From positions 87,374 to 151,373 of the IMG/VR virus record IMGVR_UViG_3300017917_004503: a DNA stretch of 64,000 nucleotides. The stretch is one strand, 5' to 3'. The position numbers were made by a program, and so were the translations under genes. The notes under the pieces are model-generated. The model was not told where the DNA came from. It ran no database searches and was given only the letters and a program-made list of their open reading frames with translations. Source of the stretch: a virus. This document shows positions 16,601 through 25,718 of the stretch, one piece after another. The stretch's first letter is position 1, and each line of letters begins with the position of its first letter.

Positions 16601-18892
16601 GATTATGATTCCATTTGGGAGTATCCAGCAGAAGGTGAAACTATCGAACAGCTAGAAAAAAGTATACCTAGTGAGATTCTCGATTTTGCAACATATGGTA
16701 ATAAATCAGAAGAGGGTCAGGATGTTTATGTAAGAGTTCAGGTAGATCCAGTCGGCGCTACTGGTTTTATTAACTTTACTCAATCTGAATTTACTATAAC
16801 CGAGATATCTTCAAATTTAATTATTCCTGGTCAATATGCTTTTGCCAAAGTCTACACGTCGACTCCTCATGGCCTAGTCAATGATCAAGAAGTTAGTATT
16901 TTTAACACAATACCTCAGATAAACGGTAGATGGAATGTAACAGTACCTGACGGAGCAACCTCTGAATTTATCATACCAATTACGATTGATCCTTCATGGA
17001 ATAATGTGTTAATATTATCAACACCAACTAGATTAGCCGTAGATGGAAGCTTTTTCACTAATCAGTATTTAACCCCTTCGGGATCTATCGAGGTTTTTGT
17101 TAATGGTAGATTGATTGGATCCGCAGAGGCAGGAGATAATTTGTACACCACTGTTAATTCTATAGTTTCCTCTATAAATTCACTACGAACATTCCCTGAT
17201 TATTTTGCTTCTTGTACTGTTCCAAGTGAGGATCCAGTAACACTTTTGATTAGTGCTCCAAATGAACTTGGTGCTGATCAAAATGGAGTCGAGTTAACGT
17301 ATAATGTCTCCGGATCTCTATCGGTTTCGTCATATTCTACTGGACTTTCAGGAGGATCTAGCATTACTGAATCCTATGTTTATTGGAGTGAATCTAGTGA
17401 AGAATATCCAAACGCTAACCTAAAATATTGGGGAACTAAAAATCTGGATTGGAATATTTTTACAGAAAATTCATGGGATGACGCTTATGCCCATTCTTGG
17501 TTTGACTTTGAGTTTAATAATGATTGGTTGGGTGGATTTGAACTTCATAATTTGTCTCCTGGAGATTTTGTAAAAGTTAGTACAGCTAATGAATTTTTCC
17601 CCTTTCCTATTGGGATAACAGTTCAGCCGGGTGTTTCTAGCTTAAGTGTTCAAGAATTGGCAGATCAGCTCAATAATTCATCGGACCCAAATATAACTAA
17701 TTTCTACTATAGACCAATACCAAATGAAAATGGAGATTCTGATGTTGATAGTCCACCTATTAATTTAGAAATACAAAACACATTAATACCAGCTTCAGCA
17801 TATTCTCCTGCACTCTCATTGATTGGGGGAAGTGGAGTATTGATAGCTAATTTCACATACACTGGAGGCACAGTTTTATTACCGACAACAACAACCACTA
17901 CTAGTACATCGACTAGTACAACAACGACAACAACTGCACCTCCAACCAGTACGACAACATCGACTTCGACAACATCGACAACATCGACAACAACTGCACC
18001 TCCGACTAGTACGACAACATCGACTTCGACAACATCGACAACGACTATTGCTCCAACGTCTACAACGACATCGACAACATCGACTAGTACGACTACGACA
18101 TTGCCACCAGGAACTTTTACTTTGAGTACTTCTGGAATTTCTAACATCCTTACATCGTATGGATTTGCACAGACTTCTCCTTTCAGTATTTCTTATCTTT
18201 CTGGAACGAACCTTACACCAGGATCACCTGTAACATTTACCCCTACTTTTGGTAACAGTGGTGTTATATTAGCTTCGAGCTCATCGACCACACCATCAAC
18301 ACAACTTGTTTTCCAAACTGCTCCAACGACAGTTAGCGCATCAATGATAACATATCCTGGAGGGGCAATTTACATAGGAACTGTCACAGGTACTGGAACT
18401 ACTAGAAACGTTGTATGGTCTTCTGTTAATTTGGTTGGTATAACTTCTATGGCTGTAAATATTACTGCTTCGACTTTAACAACCACAACTAGTACAAGTA
18501 CCACAACAACAAGTACAAGTACTTCAACCACGACAACTACGACAACGTTAGCCCCAGGAACAGGTAAATTTAAGAACAGTGGATCAATAGTTATGACATC
18601 ATATAGCTTAAATCAGACTGCACCATTTAGCACATCTCTTACATCTGGATCTAATCTAACACCAACTAGTTCTGCAACTTTTAGTGCTTACTTTAACTCT
18701 GGAACCTCTTTACAGTCTTCTGTGACGTTCAATAGTTCTCCTACAACAGTTACCGCTACTTTAACGAGATATCCTTCAGGAACAACAACTAATGGATCTA
18801 TAACAGGAAGCGGAAGTAGTAGAACAATAAGCTGGAGCGCAGTAGATCTTTCAACCTCTACATCTTACCAGATACAGATTGGTGGATCTTAA
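13691..18892 (+). CDS. Giant baseplate/tail protein with Ser/Thr-rich stalks and C-terminal fibre modules
   Basis: 1733 residues. It follows gp6-like and one small gene, the place of gp7 in T4, but homology to gp7 cannot be shown by eye. The first about 560 residues are a structural region (MSNFFYRRLEFFDKTG; YKGLISAIKFFGYQDLRIKE; VLIKLFALKERLKRDYLPIN). Middle beta domains are PKD/Ig-like (YRWTNVQKSWSDYDSIWEYP). Residues about 1398-1473 are almost pure Thr/Ser with APP breaks, followed by a beta domain of about 115 residues, a second Thr/Ser linker (about 1594-1622), and a related beta domain ending in IGGS. That final domain recurs at the end of the fibre at 40689-42698. The Ser/Thr stalks are likely extended and are plausible O-glycosylation sites. 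Confidence 0.65.
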   Translation: MSNFFYRRLEFFDKTGSPLNLDYVGPTGPTPLDSRFTFVTGATASSLGYCSVSQFDSDPGSISFNYTDFNNFSLASWVSEVNDFLLNGAEVFLNGRVAGQNQFSGKIQSVTDNTTFFTVNFFPDSIQGQRLISLDNQIFFNSTYKYRPGGYWRGNIYFDPVSSGLYENQQIFVIQNFDVVGSKFYGHPHTGVTGATAAKWRTRWYNDSYGNTDVSEIIFTYKIQEDLSGGDGYPLIVSYPNVVYPIDVYPTDTLISGGYVETLSVDSSALSINVALNASDLAANIYERKLIIEDISAGPTGPIKVAEIDFYGEVVGEDERFKVMLQNIGRAFYPSDSLILRDHDPSEPLPNFIEINEKRKELLLSGEEIFPYAGSYKGLISAIKFFGYQDLRIKEYWLNLEYQSLKLESPLQQNAQFLNQIKRQQSNGYSQSYQIGDVLDNPNSGKYRMVQTYGPDQDGNYILDVSSEDTLVPSRTYKKTSLFGLFYDITKTTGIEGEFGYPEVVDAFQFTQEEVLIKLFALKERLKRDYLPINARIVDITGEGVYFNVYNTKAWSDVMERPDIESGIYAEVRSNPDFGFLEDLRNFEIRPSSLAIQTPSNYYDTFTIDAAVAGGTGSAFFFSGIPATGPNPTLSVTAGKTYNFNFLTEDFDLFLTTNQNLTQSDPVGVTNNGATSGGPNLTWYVNPLQSSPVYYYSSKNKSLLTGSIIVLPSELSDLGNIVNPLSNQQIFTPQQNESLLSAIGNFYELKQQGQIVELGDGKYDPPSFINPTTGEPYEVPVGMPIILELITDVWTWDELNINWSALLIPVFRIGNRVQRKSDGEFGSVTAVNYSTGIYTVLLDDLTVITVDESELFSTIQNYALLTWKNIDFSNLVEIEWIINKPSTQSGSPYNFQFRGSIVDFYKLAHFVPYTGIYQVTCNIYDAFNAKTVVIKNQAIVVNPKIVDIDAWTRYREVEDYRWTNVQKSWSDYDSIWEYPAEGETIEQLEKSIPSEILDFATYGNKSEEGQDVYVRVQVDPVGATGFINFTQSEFTITEISSNLIIPGQYAFAKVYTSTPHGLVNDQEVSIFNTIPQINGRWNVTVPDGATSEFIIPITIDPSWNNVLILSTPTRLAVDGSFFTNQYLTPSGSIEVFVNGRLIGSAEAGDNLYTTVNSIVSSINSLRTFPDYFASCTVPSEDPVTLLISAPNELGADQNGVELTYNVSGSLSVSSYSTGLSGGSSITESYVYWSESSEEYPNANLKYWGTKNLDWNIFTENSWDDAYAHSWFDFEFNNDWLGGFELHNLSPGDFVKVSTANEFFPFPIGITVQPGVSSLSVQELADQLNNSSDPNITNFYYRPIPNENGDSDVDSPPINLEIQNTLIPASAYSPALSLIGGSGVLIANFTYTGGTVLLPTTTTTTSTSTSTTTTTTAPPTSTTTSTSTTSTTSTTTAPPTSTTTSTSTTSTTTIAPTSTTTSTTSTSTTTTLPPGTFTLSTSGISNILTSYGFAQTSPFSISYLSGTNLTPGSPVTFTPTFGNSGVILASSSSTTPSTQLVFQTAPTTVSASMITYPGGAIYIGTVTGTGTTRNVVWSSVNLVGITSMAVNITASTLTTTTSTSTTTTSTSTSTTTTTTTLAPGTGKFKNSGSIVMTSYSLNQTAPFSTSLTSGSNLTPTSSATFSAYFNSGTSLQSSVTFNSSPTTVTATLTRYPSGTTTNGSITGSGSSRTISWSAVDLSTSTSYQIQIGGS
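17881..18107 (+). repeat. Thr/Ser-codon low-complexity tract with a 60-bp duplication
   Basis: The tract is built of ACA/ACG/ACT and TCG/AGT codons. A unit beginning caactgcacctcc occurs at 17931 and again at 17991, exactly 60 nt apart, and the next 55 or so bases match with few changes. It encodes a 20-residue mucin-like unit (APPTSTTTSTSTTSTTSTTT). It lies wholly within the gene at 13691-18892. Confidence 0.85.
18474..18556 (+). repeat. Second Thr/Ser-codon low-complexity tract
   Basis: A shorter tract of Thr and Ser codons (ACA, ACT, ACG, AGT) joins the two C-terminal beta domains of the 13691-18892 product. It gives about 28 residues of nearly pure Thr/Ser ending in LAPGT. Confidence 0.8.
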
Positions 18893-18928
18893 TCGGAACT
18901 TTAACTTGCTTTTCTGATAAAATTTTTT

Positions 18929-19894
18929 ATGATTAATAAAAAGATTACTTTTATATGCGCACAGCCAGATGTGCCATATTTTCACTGGCAAGTTGAGGTT
19001 TTTTTACATAATGCAATGAAAAACGGTATTAATCCAAATTGGATTGAAATACTTTTTGCTTATGATACAAGCCCTTCGAATGCTGGTGTTTCTTTAGCCT
19101 CTAGATACCCTTATGTTAGGTTCTTTTTTTATAAAAAAACCCCATGCGAGAACTATGGGTATATTCCAATATTAAGACCAGATATTCTTGAGCAACACTT
19201 CGAGAGATTTCCACAGCTTTCTCAAGAACCAATTTTCTATCATGACTCTGATATAATTTTTAGAGAATTACCTGATTTTGAAAGTCTTCTATCTGATGAT
19301 AAATGGTATTTCAGTGACACAGTTTCTTATATTGGATCGAACTATATAAGGAGTAAATCAGAAGAGCTATTTGAGAATATGTGCGAAATAGCAGAGGTTC
19401 CCAAAGAATTAGTGATGGAAAATGAATTAAACTCCGGTGGTGCTCAATATCTAATGAAGGGAATAGATCATTTATTTTGGAGAGATGTGAAGAATGTTTC
19501 TTTAGACCTTTATAAATATATGCTTAAAAGGGAGGAAGACGAAAGAATCACCTTATCTTCGGATCAGCTTCTTCATTATAATCCTATCCAAAAGTGGTGT
19601 GCTGATATGTGGGCCGTTTTTTGGTGTGGTCTTAAAAGAGGGGCACAGATAAGAATATCTAATGAGTTAAGCTTTAGTTGGGGGTCAACTTACGGACAGG
19701 ATGAATGGAATAAGCATAAGATTTATCACAATGCTGGAGTTGTGAATAATCAGGACGGTAAGGTTTTTTACAAAGGAGAATTTATAGATAAATCCCCTTT
19801 CGATCACGATTTTTCACAAATAGATCCACAACATAACACGTACAATTATGTTCAAGCTATTTTATATGCTAAAGAAAAACGTTCTTTAGTATAG
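18929..19894 (+). CDS. Glycosyltransferase-like protein (GT-A type, DxD)
   Basis: 321 residues, ATG at 18929 after a 36-nt gap. The sequence reads as a nucleotide-sugar transferase: an N-terminal Rossmann-like strand (KITFICAQPDVPYFHWQ), a DxD-type metal motif D106-S-D108 in PIFYHDSDIIF, an acceptor-side NSGGAQYLMKG motif near 168-178 typical of GT8-like enzymes, CADMWAVFW near 224-232, and KIYHNAG near 264-270 where the second metal ligand histidine would be expected. No signal peptide or membrane segment is present, so it acts in the cytoplasm. Directly upstream is the giant protein with Thr/Ser stalks, which makes virion protein glycosylation the most attractive role. DNA or lipid sugar transfer is not excluded. 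Confidence 0.65.
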   Translation: MINKKITFICAQPDVPYFHWQVEVFLHNAMKNGINPNWIEILFAYDTSPSNAGVSLASRYPYVRFFFYKKTPCENYGYIPILRPDILEQHFERFPQLSQEPIFYHDSDIIFRELPDFESLLSDDKWYFSDTVSYIGSNYIRSKSEELFENMCEIAEVPKELVMENELNSGGAQYLMKGIDHLFWRDVKNVSLDLYKYMLKREEDERITLSSDQLLHYNPIQKWCADMWAVFWCGLKRGAQIRISNELSFSWGSTYGQDEWNKHKIYHNAGVVNNQDGKVFYKGEFIDKSPFDHDFSQIDPQHNTYNYVQAILYAKEKRSLV

Positions 19895-19907
19895 GTTAAT
19901 TTATCCG

Positions 19908-19915
19908 GATATATA
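19908..19915 (+). promoter_or_regulatory. GATATATA octamer, candidate promoter element
   Basis: ATCCGGATATATAAAATT lies 21 nt before the ATG at 19937, in the 42-nt gap after the glycosyltransferase gene. It is a member of the recurrent octamer set. Confidence 0.4.
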
Positions 19916-19936
19916 AAATTAAACATAAATTCCTGA

Positions 19937-21652
19937 ATGGCCCAACAAATAGAACAAGGAGATTACATATTTTACCAAGATGCAACTGTGGGCGGACCAC
20001 CAGTTCTTTGGAACTGGCTTTTTCCTGGTGGAACCCCCACCGGAAGTTCAAATCAAAATCCAATTGTTAGATATCTGGCACCAAACTCTTTAGGGTATAA
20101 TGTTACCCTTTACGTGGAAGACACATATTCAATATATTCGAGTAAAACTGAAAATAATGCCATAGTTGTTGTTCCTGAGAATCTTTCTTCTATATCGTTA
20201 TCTGCTTCGACAGCCAACGCTACACTCAGTGAAACTGTTTTATATACTGTTGCGGGTCCAACAGGAAAGTTGTCTTATTATGATTGGGATTTACCAGGAA
20301 CAGGAGGATTTACTGGACCGACCTCTCAAACGCAATCACTAACAGTCAATAGTTGGTTGGATTTGACTGGTTCTGATGCAGGGTCTTTCTTTTCCATAGC
20401 ATCTTTAGATGCTTCTGTTACTTATTTTTCAGTTACTGGAAATAGTCTTACTGTTACAACACCCATAAATTTTATAAAATCTGGATATTTTGAATCTTTT
20501 AACCTATTAAGTGCAACTGGAGCTTTTCCTTCTCCTACAACTCAGTACACCCAAGCTATTAATACCGTTACGCAAACCAGTTCAATTGGTCTTGGAGGAG
20601 GAGGATATGTCTGGCTTTTTGGACAGCCTTACTATCCTAATGCTATAGAAAATTTGTCATCTCGGGTACAGGGAGAAACTGTAGATTTTTGGTCTTGTAG
20701 TAAAGATTTTGCATTTCCTTTTGGTTCTATAGATGCAGGAAAACTTGAAAATTTACAATTTGTAGCTTCTAAACAGGCATTTGATGTTTTAGGAGTTTCA
20801 CCTACTGGATGGGAGTCTTTAAGCAGATATACTGTGGGTAACTATATGTTTCCGTATGATCTTTCTACATATTTTAATTCTAGTTTTTATTTAGCTGATG
20901 TGAATAGTTTGGTTGCAGGGACACCTATTTCAAATAATGGATATTCATCTTTTAATTCTCTCTTTCTGAATGATGCTTATTATGCCTCACAAAGTTCGGC
21001 TAGCATGTCTGCTAGGTACCCTTCTGTTCAACCAGCAGCATTTCTCCTTAATTTAGATGGTGCAGCAGGGGCAAGTGGATCTCCTGGATTGCAATGTATA
21101 CCCTCACCAACTCTTGTTGGCGGAACTGTAACATTAACACTCACTGTTCAATATAGTACTAATGGAAAAATAAGCGGATATAATCCTGCGTCTGATAATG
21201 TTATAAATATTAATTTTTCACCGCCGGGAAACAGCCCTGATGCTTCTTTATTTTTTGCACAGGATACCATAGGAGGCAGCGGATTTGTAAGCTTGATAAA
21301 TGCAGCTTTAACAAGTGCTGGTCTTGCTTCTAATATAGAAGCTATTGCAAGTCCGAGTTTTTGTTGGTCCCCAGCTTTATATGAATTAACAACGGGCCAA
21401 TATTTCCAAGGATGTAAAATAGTCATCAAAGATGTAGTTGATCCGGGCAACCCACATTTGAAGATAATAAGAGTCAGGGTCCAAGGAAACTCAGGCAGCT
21501 GGAACCCACCATACAATTTATATACGGTAACAGGAAATGCTGGATCCGGAAGTTGGCTTTGTTTTGCTGACGAGTACATTTCTAATCCTTATCAAGAATA
21601 TGACACTCAATCTTTGCCTTTTAGAGGTTTTAAGTTTAGAGGTAACACCTAA
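19937..21652 (+). CDS. PKD-like tail/fibre protein
   Basis: 571 residues. The first two segments look like PKD/Ig-type beta sandwiches: residues about 8-80 (GDYIFYQDATVGG, VLWNWLFPGGTPTGSS, NSLGYNVTLYVED) and about 87-160 (YTVAGPTGKLSYYDWDLPGT). The 'W.W.fpgg.p..s' pattern is the PKD core. The remainder is beta-rich with many Gly/Ser/Tyr residues, ending in GNAGSGSWLCFADEYISNPY. No enzymatic motif is seen. It starts a set of adhesion-type genes behind the giant stalk protein. A host-surface-binding or fibre role is inferred from composition and position. Confidence 0.55.
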   Translation: MAQQIEQGDYIFYQDATVGGPPVLWNWLFPGGTPTGSSNQNPIVRYLAPNSLGYNVTLYVEDTYSIYSSKTENNAIVVVPENLSSISLSASTANATLSETVLYTVAGPTGKLSYYDWDLPGTGGFTGPTSQTQSLTVNSWLDLTGSDAGSFFSIASLDASVTYFSVTGNSLTVTTPINFIKSGYFESFNLLSATGAFPSPTTQYTQAINTVTQTSSIGLGGGGYVWLFGQPYYPNAIENLSSRVQGETVDFWSCSKDFAFPFGSIDAGKLENLQFVASKQAFDVLGVSPTGWESLSRYTVGNYMFPYDLSTYFNSSFYLADVNSLVAGTPISNNGYSSFNSLFLNDAYYASQSSASMSARYPSVQPAAFLLNLDGAAGASGSPGLQCIPSPTLVGGTVTLTLTVQYSTNGKISGYNPASDNVININFSPPGNSPDASLFFAQDTIGGSGFVSLINAALTSAGLASNIEAIASPSFCWSPALYELTTGQYFQGCKIVIKDVVDPGNPHLKIIRVRVQGNSGSWNPPYNLYTVTGNAGSGSWLCFADEYISNPYQEYDTQSLPFRGFKFRGNT

Positions 21653-21669
21653 TTAAAAAACAAATTAAA

Positions 21670-24600
21670 ATGCCCAATAGTACATTATACATAAACGACA
21701 TAGCATTAGACAAAGAACTATTTGTTTGGGCCAGTGGACAAGATATTCGAAAATACACTGGAACGTCCTGGGAATATTATAATAGTTCCAATTCGGCAGT
21801 TCCCCAAGCTTCCCCATATTATTTAGATACCCGAAGCATTTCTATAGATCCCGAAAATAAAGCTTGGGTTGGAGTTGCCCAAGGACCAACATCTGGATTT
21901 AATGAAGTTGCCGTATTTTGGATAAACGCTTCAAATGTAACTGAAGGTGATTTTTGGAATTTCAGTGATCTTGGATCTTTTTCAGAGACCCAAGAAATTT
22001 CTTTAGTTTATGCTTGTCCTTTTGGTGATGACATCTTAGCATTCTCTACTCCTTTGAACGGTGTTGGTGGTACAGGAGCTACAGCTTATACTAGAATATT
22101 TGGTGCCACTGGAGGCAGATTGTTTCATTATCTGAAAGAAACTGACCAATGGAAAGAAACAGCACCTGGATATATTTGGCCTCACATATATTCTATATCG
22201 ACTAAGGGCAATAAAGGAACTGGATATTATTATTATCTAGGAACCAGCGAAGGTCTAATGGTTATACCCCAAGGGGTTTTGAGTACTATAGAGCTATCAA
22301 ACGGATTAAAGTATATTCAACAGGCCACAGTTTATAATTCTCATACCTCTGGAATAATATCCGATAACATCTATTGTTTATCCTTTGATGAGAATGAAAA
22401 TTTGTGGATCGGTACTGATTTAGGTCTTTCTTTTTTTAACGGAGAAAAATTTTGGAATTATCCTCTGAGCGGTCCTGTAACTGCCATACAGAGTAGAGAT
22501 AATGGCCACGTGTTTTATGCGATGGGTGACGGTGAGATGTTTCAAGGAACTGGTATTTGGCATTTCAACGGTACAACCCACACACAGATAAATTCTTCTA
22601 ATTCAGAATTACAAAACAATCAGGTACTAGACTTTAATATTCTGGAGCATAACGTGGTTCAGGGATCTAGGATTTTACATGAAAATTCTTTCTGGGTTCT
22701 CGAATACAATTACCTGTCGTCTCTAGATTATGATTTACCCCATGTTTATGCTTCTTCAAAATATGCTGGAGCAACCGGGTGGAATTTTACGTACTATACC
22801 CCTACTGGTGGTGGACCCGATATACCAAAAGTAAATAAGTACACCTGGACGTATCCTGAATGGCTTGTCTATGATAACGAATATCTTAAAGAAAAACATC
22901 CAGGATTGGATCCAAGAAACCTTTTTCTGACCACTAAGTTACAGGATATTGCAGACGGTAAAGCAGGGGAACAACCATACTGGAATAACTGGCCTTTACC
23001 TTCGTATGAAGAATCAGTAAAGATTGACCAGTTTGCTTCTCCAGCATGGGATGGCCAGATTATGATTTACAATGGGACACAATCCAACGTAAATATAACT
23101 TCTTCAACCGTACAGGAATTTCAAGGATATAAGAAATATTATGTTTCTGGTACAATTCTTCCACCAGCTCAGAATGTTGAAACAGTCGTACAGTTCGGAT
23201 ATTACTCAGACTCTACACCTGCAACTTTGACTGCAACTAATCCATCAATAAACGCTGATTTAAATTCAGTTAACGACACTTTCAGTCAGGGCAAGACCTC
23301 TTTTATAGTTTGTTACTCTGAGTCCGGTACGGTTGATGCTATACTGCCATTTAAAGGGAATAGCACAGAGATCCAATCCCTATGCTCTAGTCCTGATGGT
23401 AATTACATTTACGCAGGAGGAACTTTTAACAAATTTATCGAGGTTGGTGATTTCGTCTGGGGTTCTTCAGCTAATATTTTAGGTGCTTCTGGTCCAACTG
23501 GTGCACCTGTAGGTATCACTAATAATCAATTTTCATCATATGGAGCTACTTCCGACCTTGGTTGGATATACCCTATAACCGATCCTGGAATAACTACGAA
23601 TATTTATTGGACGATGACTGCTTTCCCTGGAGAATTTGAAAATGTTTCTTCCGGATTTGCTGATTTTAAGTTTGGTGGATATCCGTCCGGTACAATAGGA
23701 ACTTGGGAAACGATAGAAAACATCTATCTTAATTACTTGGACAATTTTACAGCAGATCAATCTGCTTTTTTGAATAGTGTTTTAATTGGATCTACTATTA
23801 AAATAACTCTAACAGGTGGTGTAACACAAACTGCCTATTATAGAATTGATGCTTCATCCAATAATTCAGGTAACAGTATAACATATTGGATCACATATCA
23901 AACCGGAGCAAGTGGTCCAGTTGAAGATTATAGCATTGCTCTCGTATCGTTAGATGCTGAGTTTTTCTCTTATAATTCGAATACCTTTCCTTATACTAAA
24001 TTTCAGGACACATTATTAAGTGATTCGTCAGCATTTTTCGTTGCTAAAATAGGTAGAGATTTAGGAAATATTTCAAGTTTTTCTGGTGTTACTGGCGATT
24101 TCAACACCTCTGTTAGAAAGTCATATAGAATAAATGAGTTTAGGCATTTCCCTGTTATTGGGACTTACAATTCAGCAATACAAAACATTACAATCGACGC
24201 ATCTAAATACTATTTGAATATAGGATTTTCCAATAATTCTGCAGTCAACAGATATTCAACACTAAAAAATCTCTGGACTAGAAGCGGTGATTTCATCGAT
24301 GCACCTAGTGAGTTTGGTAGTTCTACATCATCATATTTTATTTCGTATATGAGATTAACCACAGAAAACTTTGATTTGATTGATGTTGAGACCACAACTT
24401 CATCAAGTTTCATTTATCTGAAAGAAATCCAATCATCAAATAGCGAAAATAGTGTTTTGTTAACAGGAGTCTCTAATAACAGCTTCTCTATGTTGGATAT
24501 TGACCTGAATAACCCAATACCTTCTTCATCTTATCCTTTTTATATTATCACCGGACAAGGATCAACCGGATCAACCGGAGCTTTTGTTGATATCGGCGGA

Positions 24601-25680
24601 ACCTCTTCTTATTCTAATTTAAAGAAGATCTCTTGTGACAAGGACAGCAAATCACACTATTATGTCAGTACAGTAACTGGAGACTATGGCCAAGGATTAA
24701 CTGGAAGTTTTTTTGGACAGCAATACGTTTTAGGATCAACCGGTCAGAATTTCTTTGTCTCCGCCAAGATTACTGAACAAGGACAAGTTTTAGATTTGTT
24801 TACTAATTCTACAGGGATCCTTGATAGGAATATGCAAATACTTTCATTTGAAAATCTAAATCAAGATCAGAATTTCATAACATACCAAACAGGAGCTACT
24901 GGAATAACTGGATTTAACATAGGTTTTATTAAAACTAACATGGATGGTAAAAATCTAGATTCTAATAATTTAGGTTTATTTTATGGACCTGTTACTACTA
25001 TAACCGATTCTTCATCTAACATTTTTTCTTCTGGTGCTAATTGGGGTGGACTCACAGGTGGAACTGCTTATGTGAATGTCGGTGCAACATCAGGATTTAA
25101 TTTTCTGAGTAAACAATTTGTTCCTGAACTTGGTATTAATTTAGGAAATGTTATTTCTAGACCTGGCTCAGGAGCTTGGACATGGTGTGACGTACATTCG
25201 ACTGATAATTTTTTGCAGATACCAATATTATCTACAGTAGTTTTCAGTAACTATGCTTCAAATATTTACGGAAAACAAAATAACACATGGGTTCTAAGTA
25301 ATTCCCAAACCGGTGTTGAAATATTAAATGTTAAATCAACACCTTATTTTATTTTCACTTTTACAGAGTCTGGATATTTTACTATTTATAACAAAGTTGA
25401 GGATTCTGCAGGAAATGTGTACGAAATAACAAAACCAGGATTTATCCAGATAGTCGATCATAAGAACGAAAAAAGAGCTGATGATAGAAGACCAGACTTT
25501 GTGGATTCTAACGATTATGGTTATCCTAACGTTCCTTTTTCTGCCAGAGATTACCAAGTAAATAGGCTGAATAAAGATTTAATTATAGAAGAAGCCCAAA
25601 TTCTAGAGTCTAATAAAACACAGTTTGGATCTGGAATAGTTATACCAGGTAATCCTGATTCTACATTTGACTCTGAATAA
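21670..25680 (+). CDS. Large beta-propeller-like tail protein (Reg_prop-type repeats)
   Basis: 1336 residues. Near residue 233-290 it carries a two-component-regulator-propeller repeat (IYCLSFDENENLWIGT, DLGLSFFNGEKFWNY), and similar blades occur earlier (SISIDPENKAWVGVAQGP). This blade type is abundant in Bacteroidota sensor proteins, so the sequence may have been drawn from that pool. The rest is beta-rich with YIYAGGTFNKF-like blade turns and short Gly-Ser-Thr islands (GQGSTGSTGAF, QTGATGITG). The C-terminal 50 residues are charged and helical. It ends just before a palindromic terminator. A tail-associated or receptor-binding protein is likely; the precise role is unknown. Confidence 0.55.
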   Translation: MPNSTLYINDIALDKELFVWASGQDIRKYTGTSWEYYNSSNSAVPQASPYYLDTRSISIDPENKAWVGVAQGPTSGFNEVAVFWINASNVTEGDFWNFSDLGSFSETQEISLVYACPFGDDILAFSTPLNGVGGTGATAYTRIFGATGGRLFHYLKETDQWKETAPGYIWPHIYSISTKGNKGTGYYYYLGTSEGLMVIPQGVLSTIELSNGLKYIQQATVYNSHTSGIISDNIYCLSFDENENLWIGTDLGLSFFNGEKFWNYPLSGPVTAIQSRDNGHVFYAMGDGEMFQGTGIWHFNGTTHTQINSSNSELQNNQVLDFNILEHNVVQGSRILHENSFWVLEYNYLSSLDYDLPHVYASSKYAGATGWNFTYYTPTGGGPDIPKVNKYTWTYPEWLVYDNEYLKEKHPGLDPRNLFLTTKLQDIADGKAGEQPYWNNWPLPSYEESVKIDQFASPAWDGQIMIYNGTQSNVNITSSTVQEFQGYKKYYVSGTILPPAQNVETVVQFGYYSDSTPATLTATNPSINADLNSVNDTFSQGKTSFIVCYSESGTVDAILPFKGNSTEIQSLCSSPDGNYIYAGGTFNKFIEVGDFVWGSSANILGASGPTGAPVGITNNQFSSYGATSDLGWIYPITDPGITTNIYWTMTAFPGEFENVSSGFADFKFGGYPSGTIGTWETIENIYLNYLDNFTADQSAFLNSVLIGSTIKITLTGGVTQTAYYRIDASSNNSGNSITYWITYQTGASGPVEDYSIALVSLDAEFFSYNSNTFPYTKFQDTLLSDSSAFFVAKIGRDLGNISSFSGVTGDFNTSVRKSYRINEFRHFPVIGTYNSAIQNITIDASKYYLNIGFSNNSAVNRYSTLKNLWTRSGDFIDAPSEFGSSTSSYFISYMRLTTENFDLIDVETTTSSSFIYLKEIQSSNSENSVLLTGVSNNSFSMLDIDLNNPIPSSSYPFYIITGQGSTGSTGAFVDIGGTSSYSNLKKISCDKDSKSHYYVSTVTGDYGQGLTGSFFGQQYVLGSTGQNFFVSAKITEQGQVLDLFTNSTGILDRNMQILSFENLNQDQNFITYQTGATGITGFNIGFIKTNMDGKNLDSNNLGLFYGPVTTITDSSSNIFSSGANWGGLTGGTAYVNVGATSGFNFLSKQFVPELGINLGNVISRPGSGAWTWCDVHSTDNFLQIPILSTVVFSNYASNIYGKQNNTWVLSNSQTGVEILNVKSTPYFIFTFTESGYFTIYNKVEDSAGNVYEITKPGFIQIVDHKNEKRADDRRPDFVDSNDYGYPNVPFSARDYQVNRLNKDLIIEEAQILESNKTQFGSGIVIPGNPDSTFDSE

Positions 25681-25681
25681 T

Positions 25682-25717
25682 AAAAAAAGGCTAAATTTAA
25701 ATTTAGCCTTTTTTATT
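25682..25717. terminator. Bidirectional Rho-independent terminator between converging genes
   Basis: A near-perfect palindrome AAAAAGGCTAAATTT/AAATTTAGCCTTTTT is followed by a T-run on the + strand and by an A-run that becomes a T-run on the minus strand. It fills the 38-nt gap between the + strand propeller gene and the minus strand phoH and can serve both. Confidence 0.9.
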
Positions 25718-25718
25718 T

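Noticed and set aside
17707-18147. Minus-strand open frame rich in Val/Asp
   Set aside because: It is the reverse reading of the Thr/Ser codon tract (ACN read back as NGT), with no start context or family signal.
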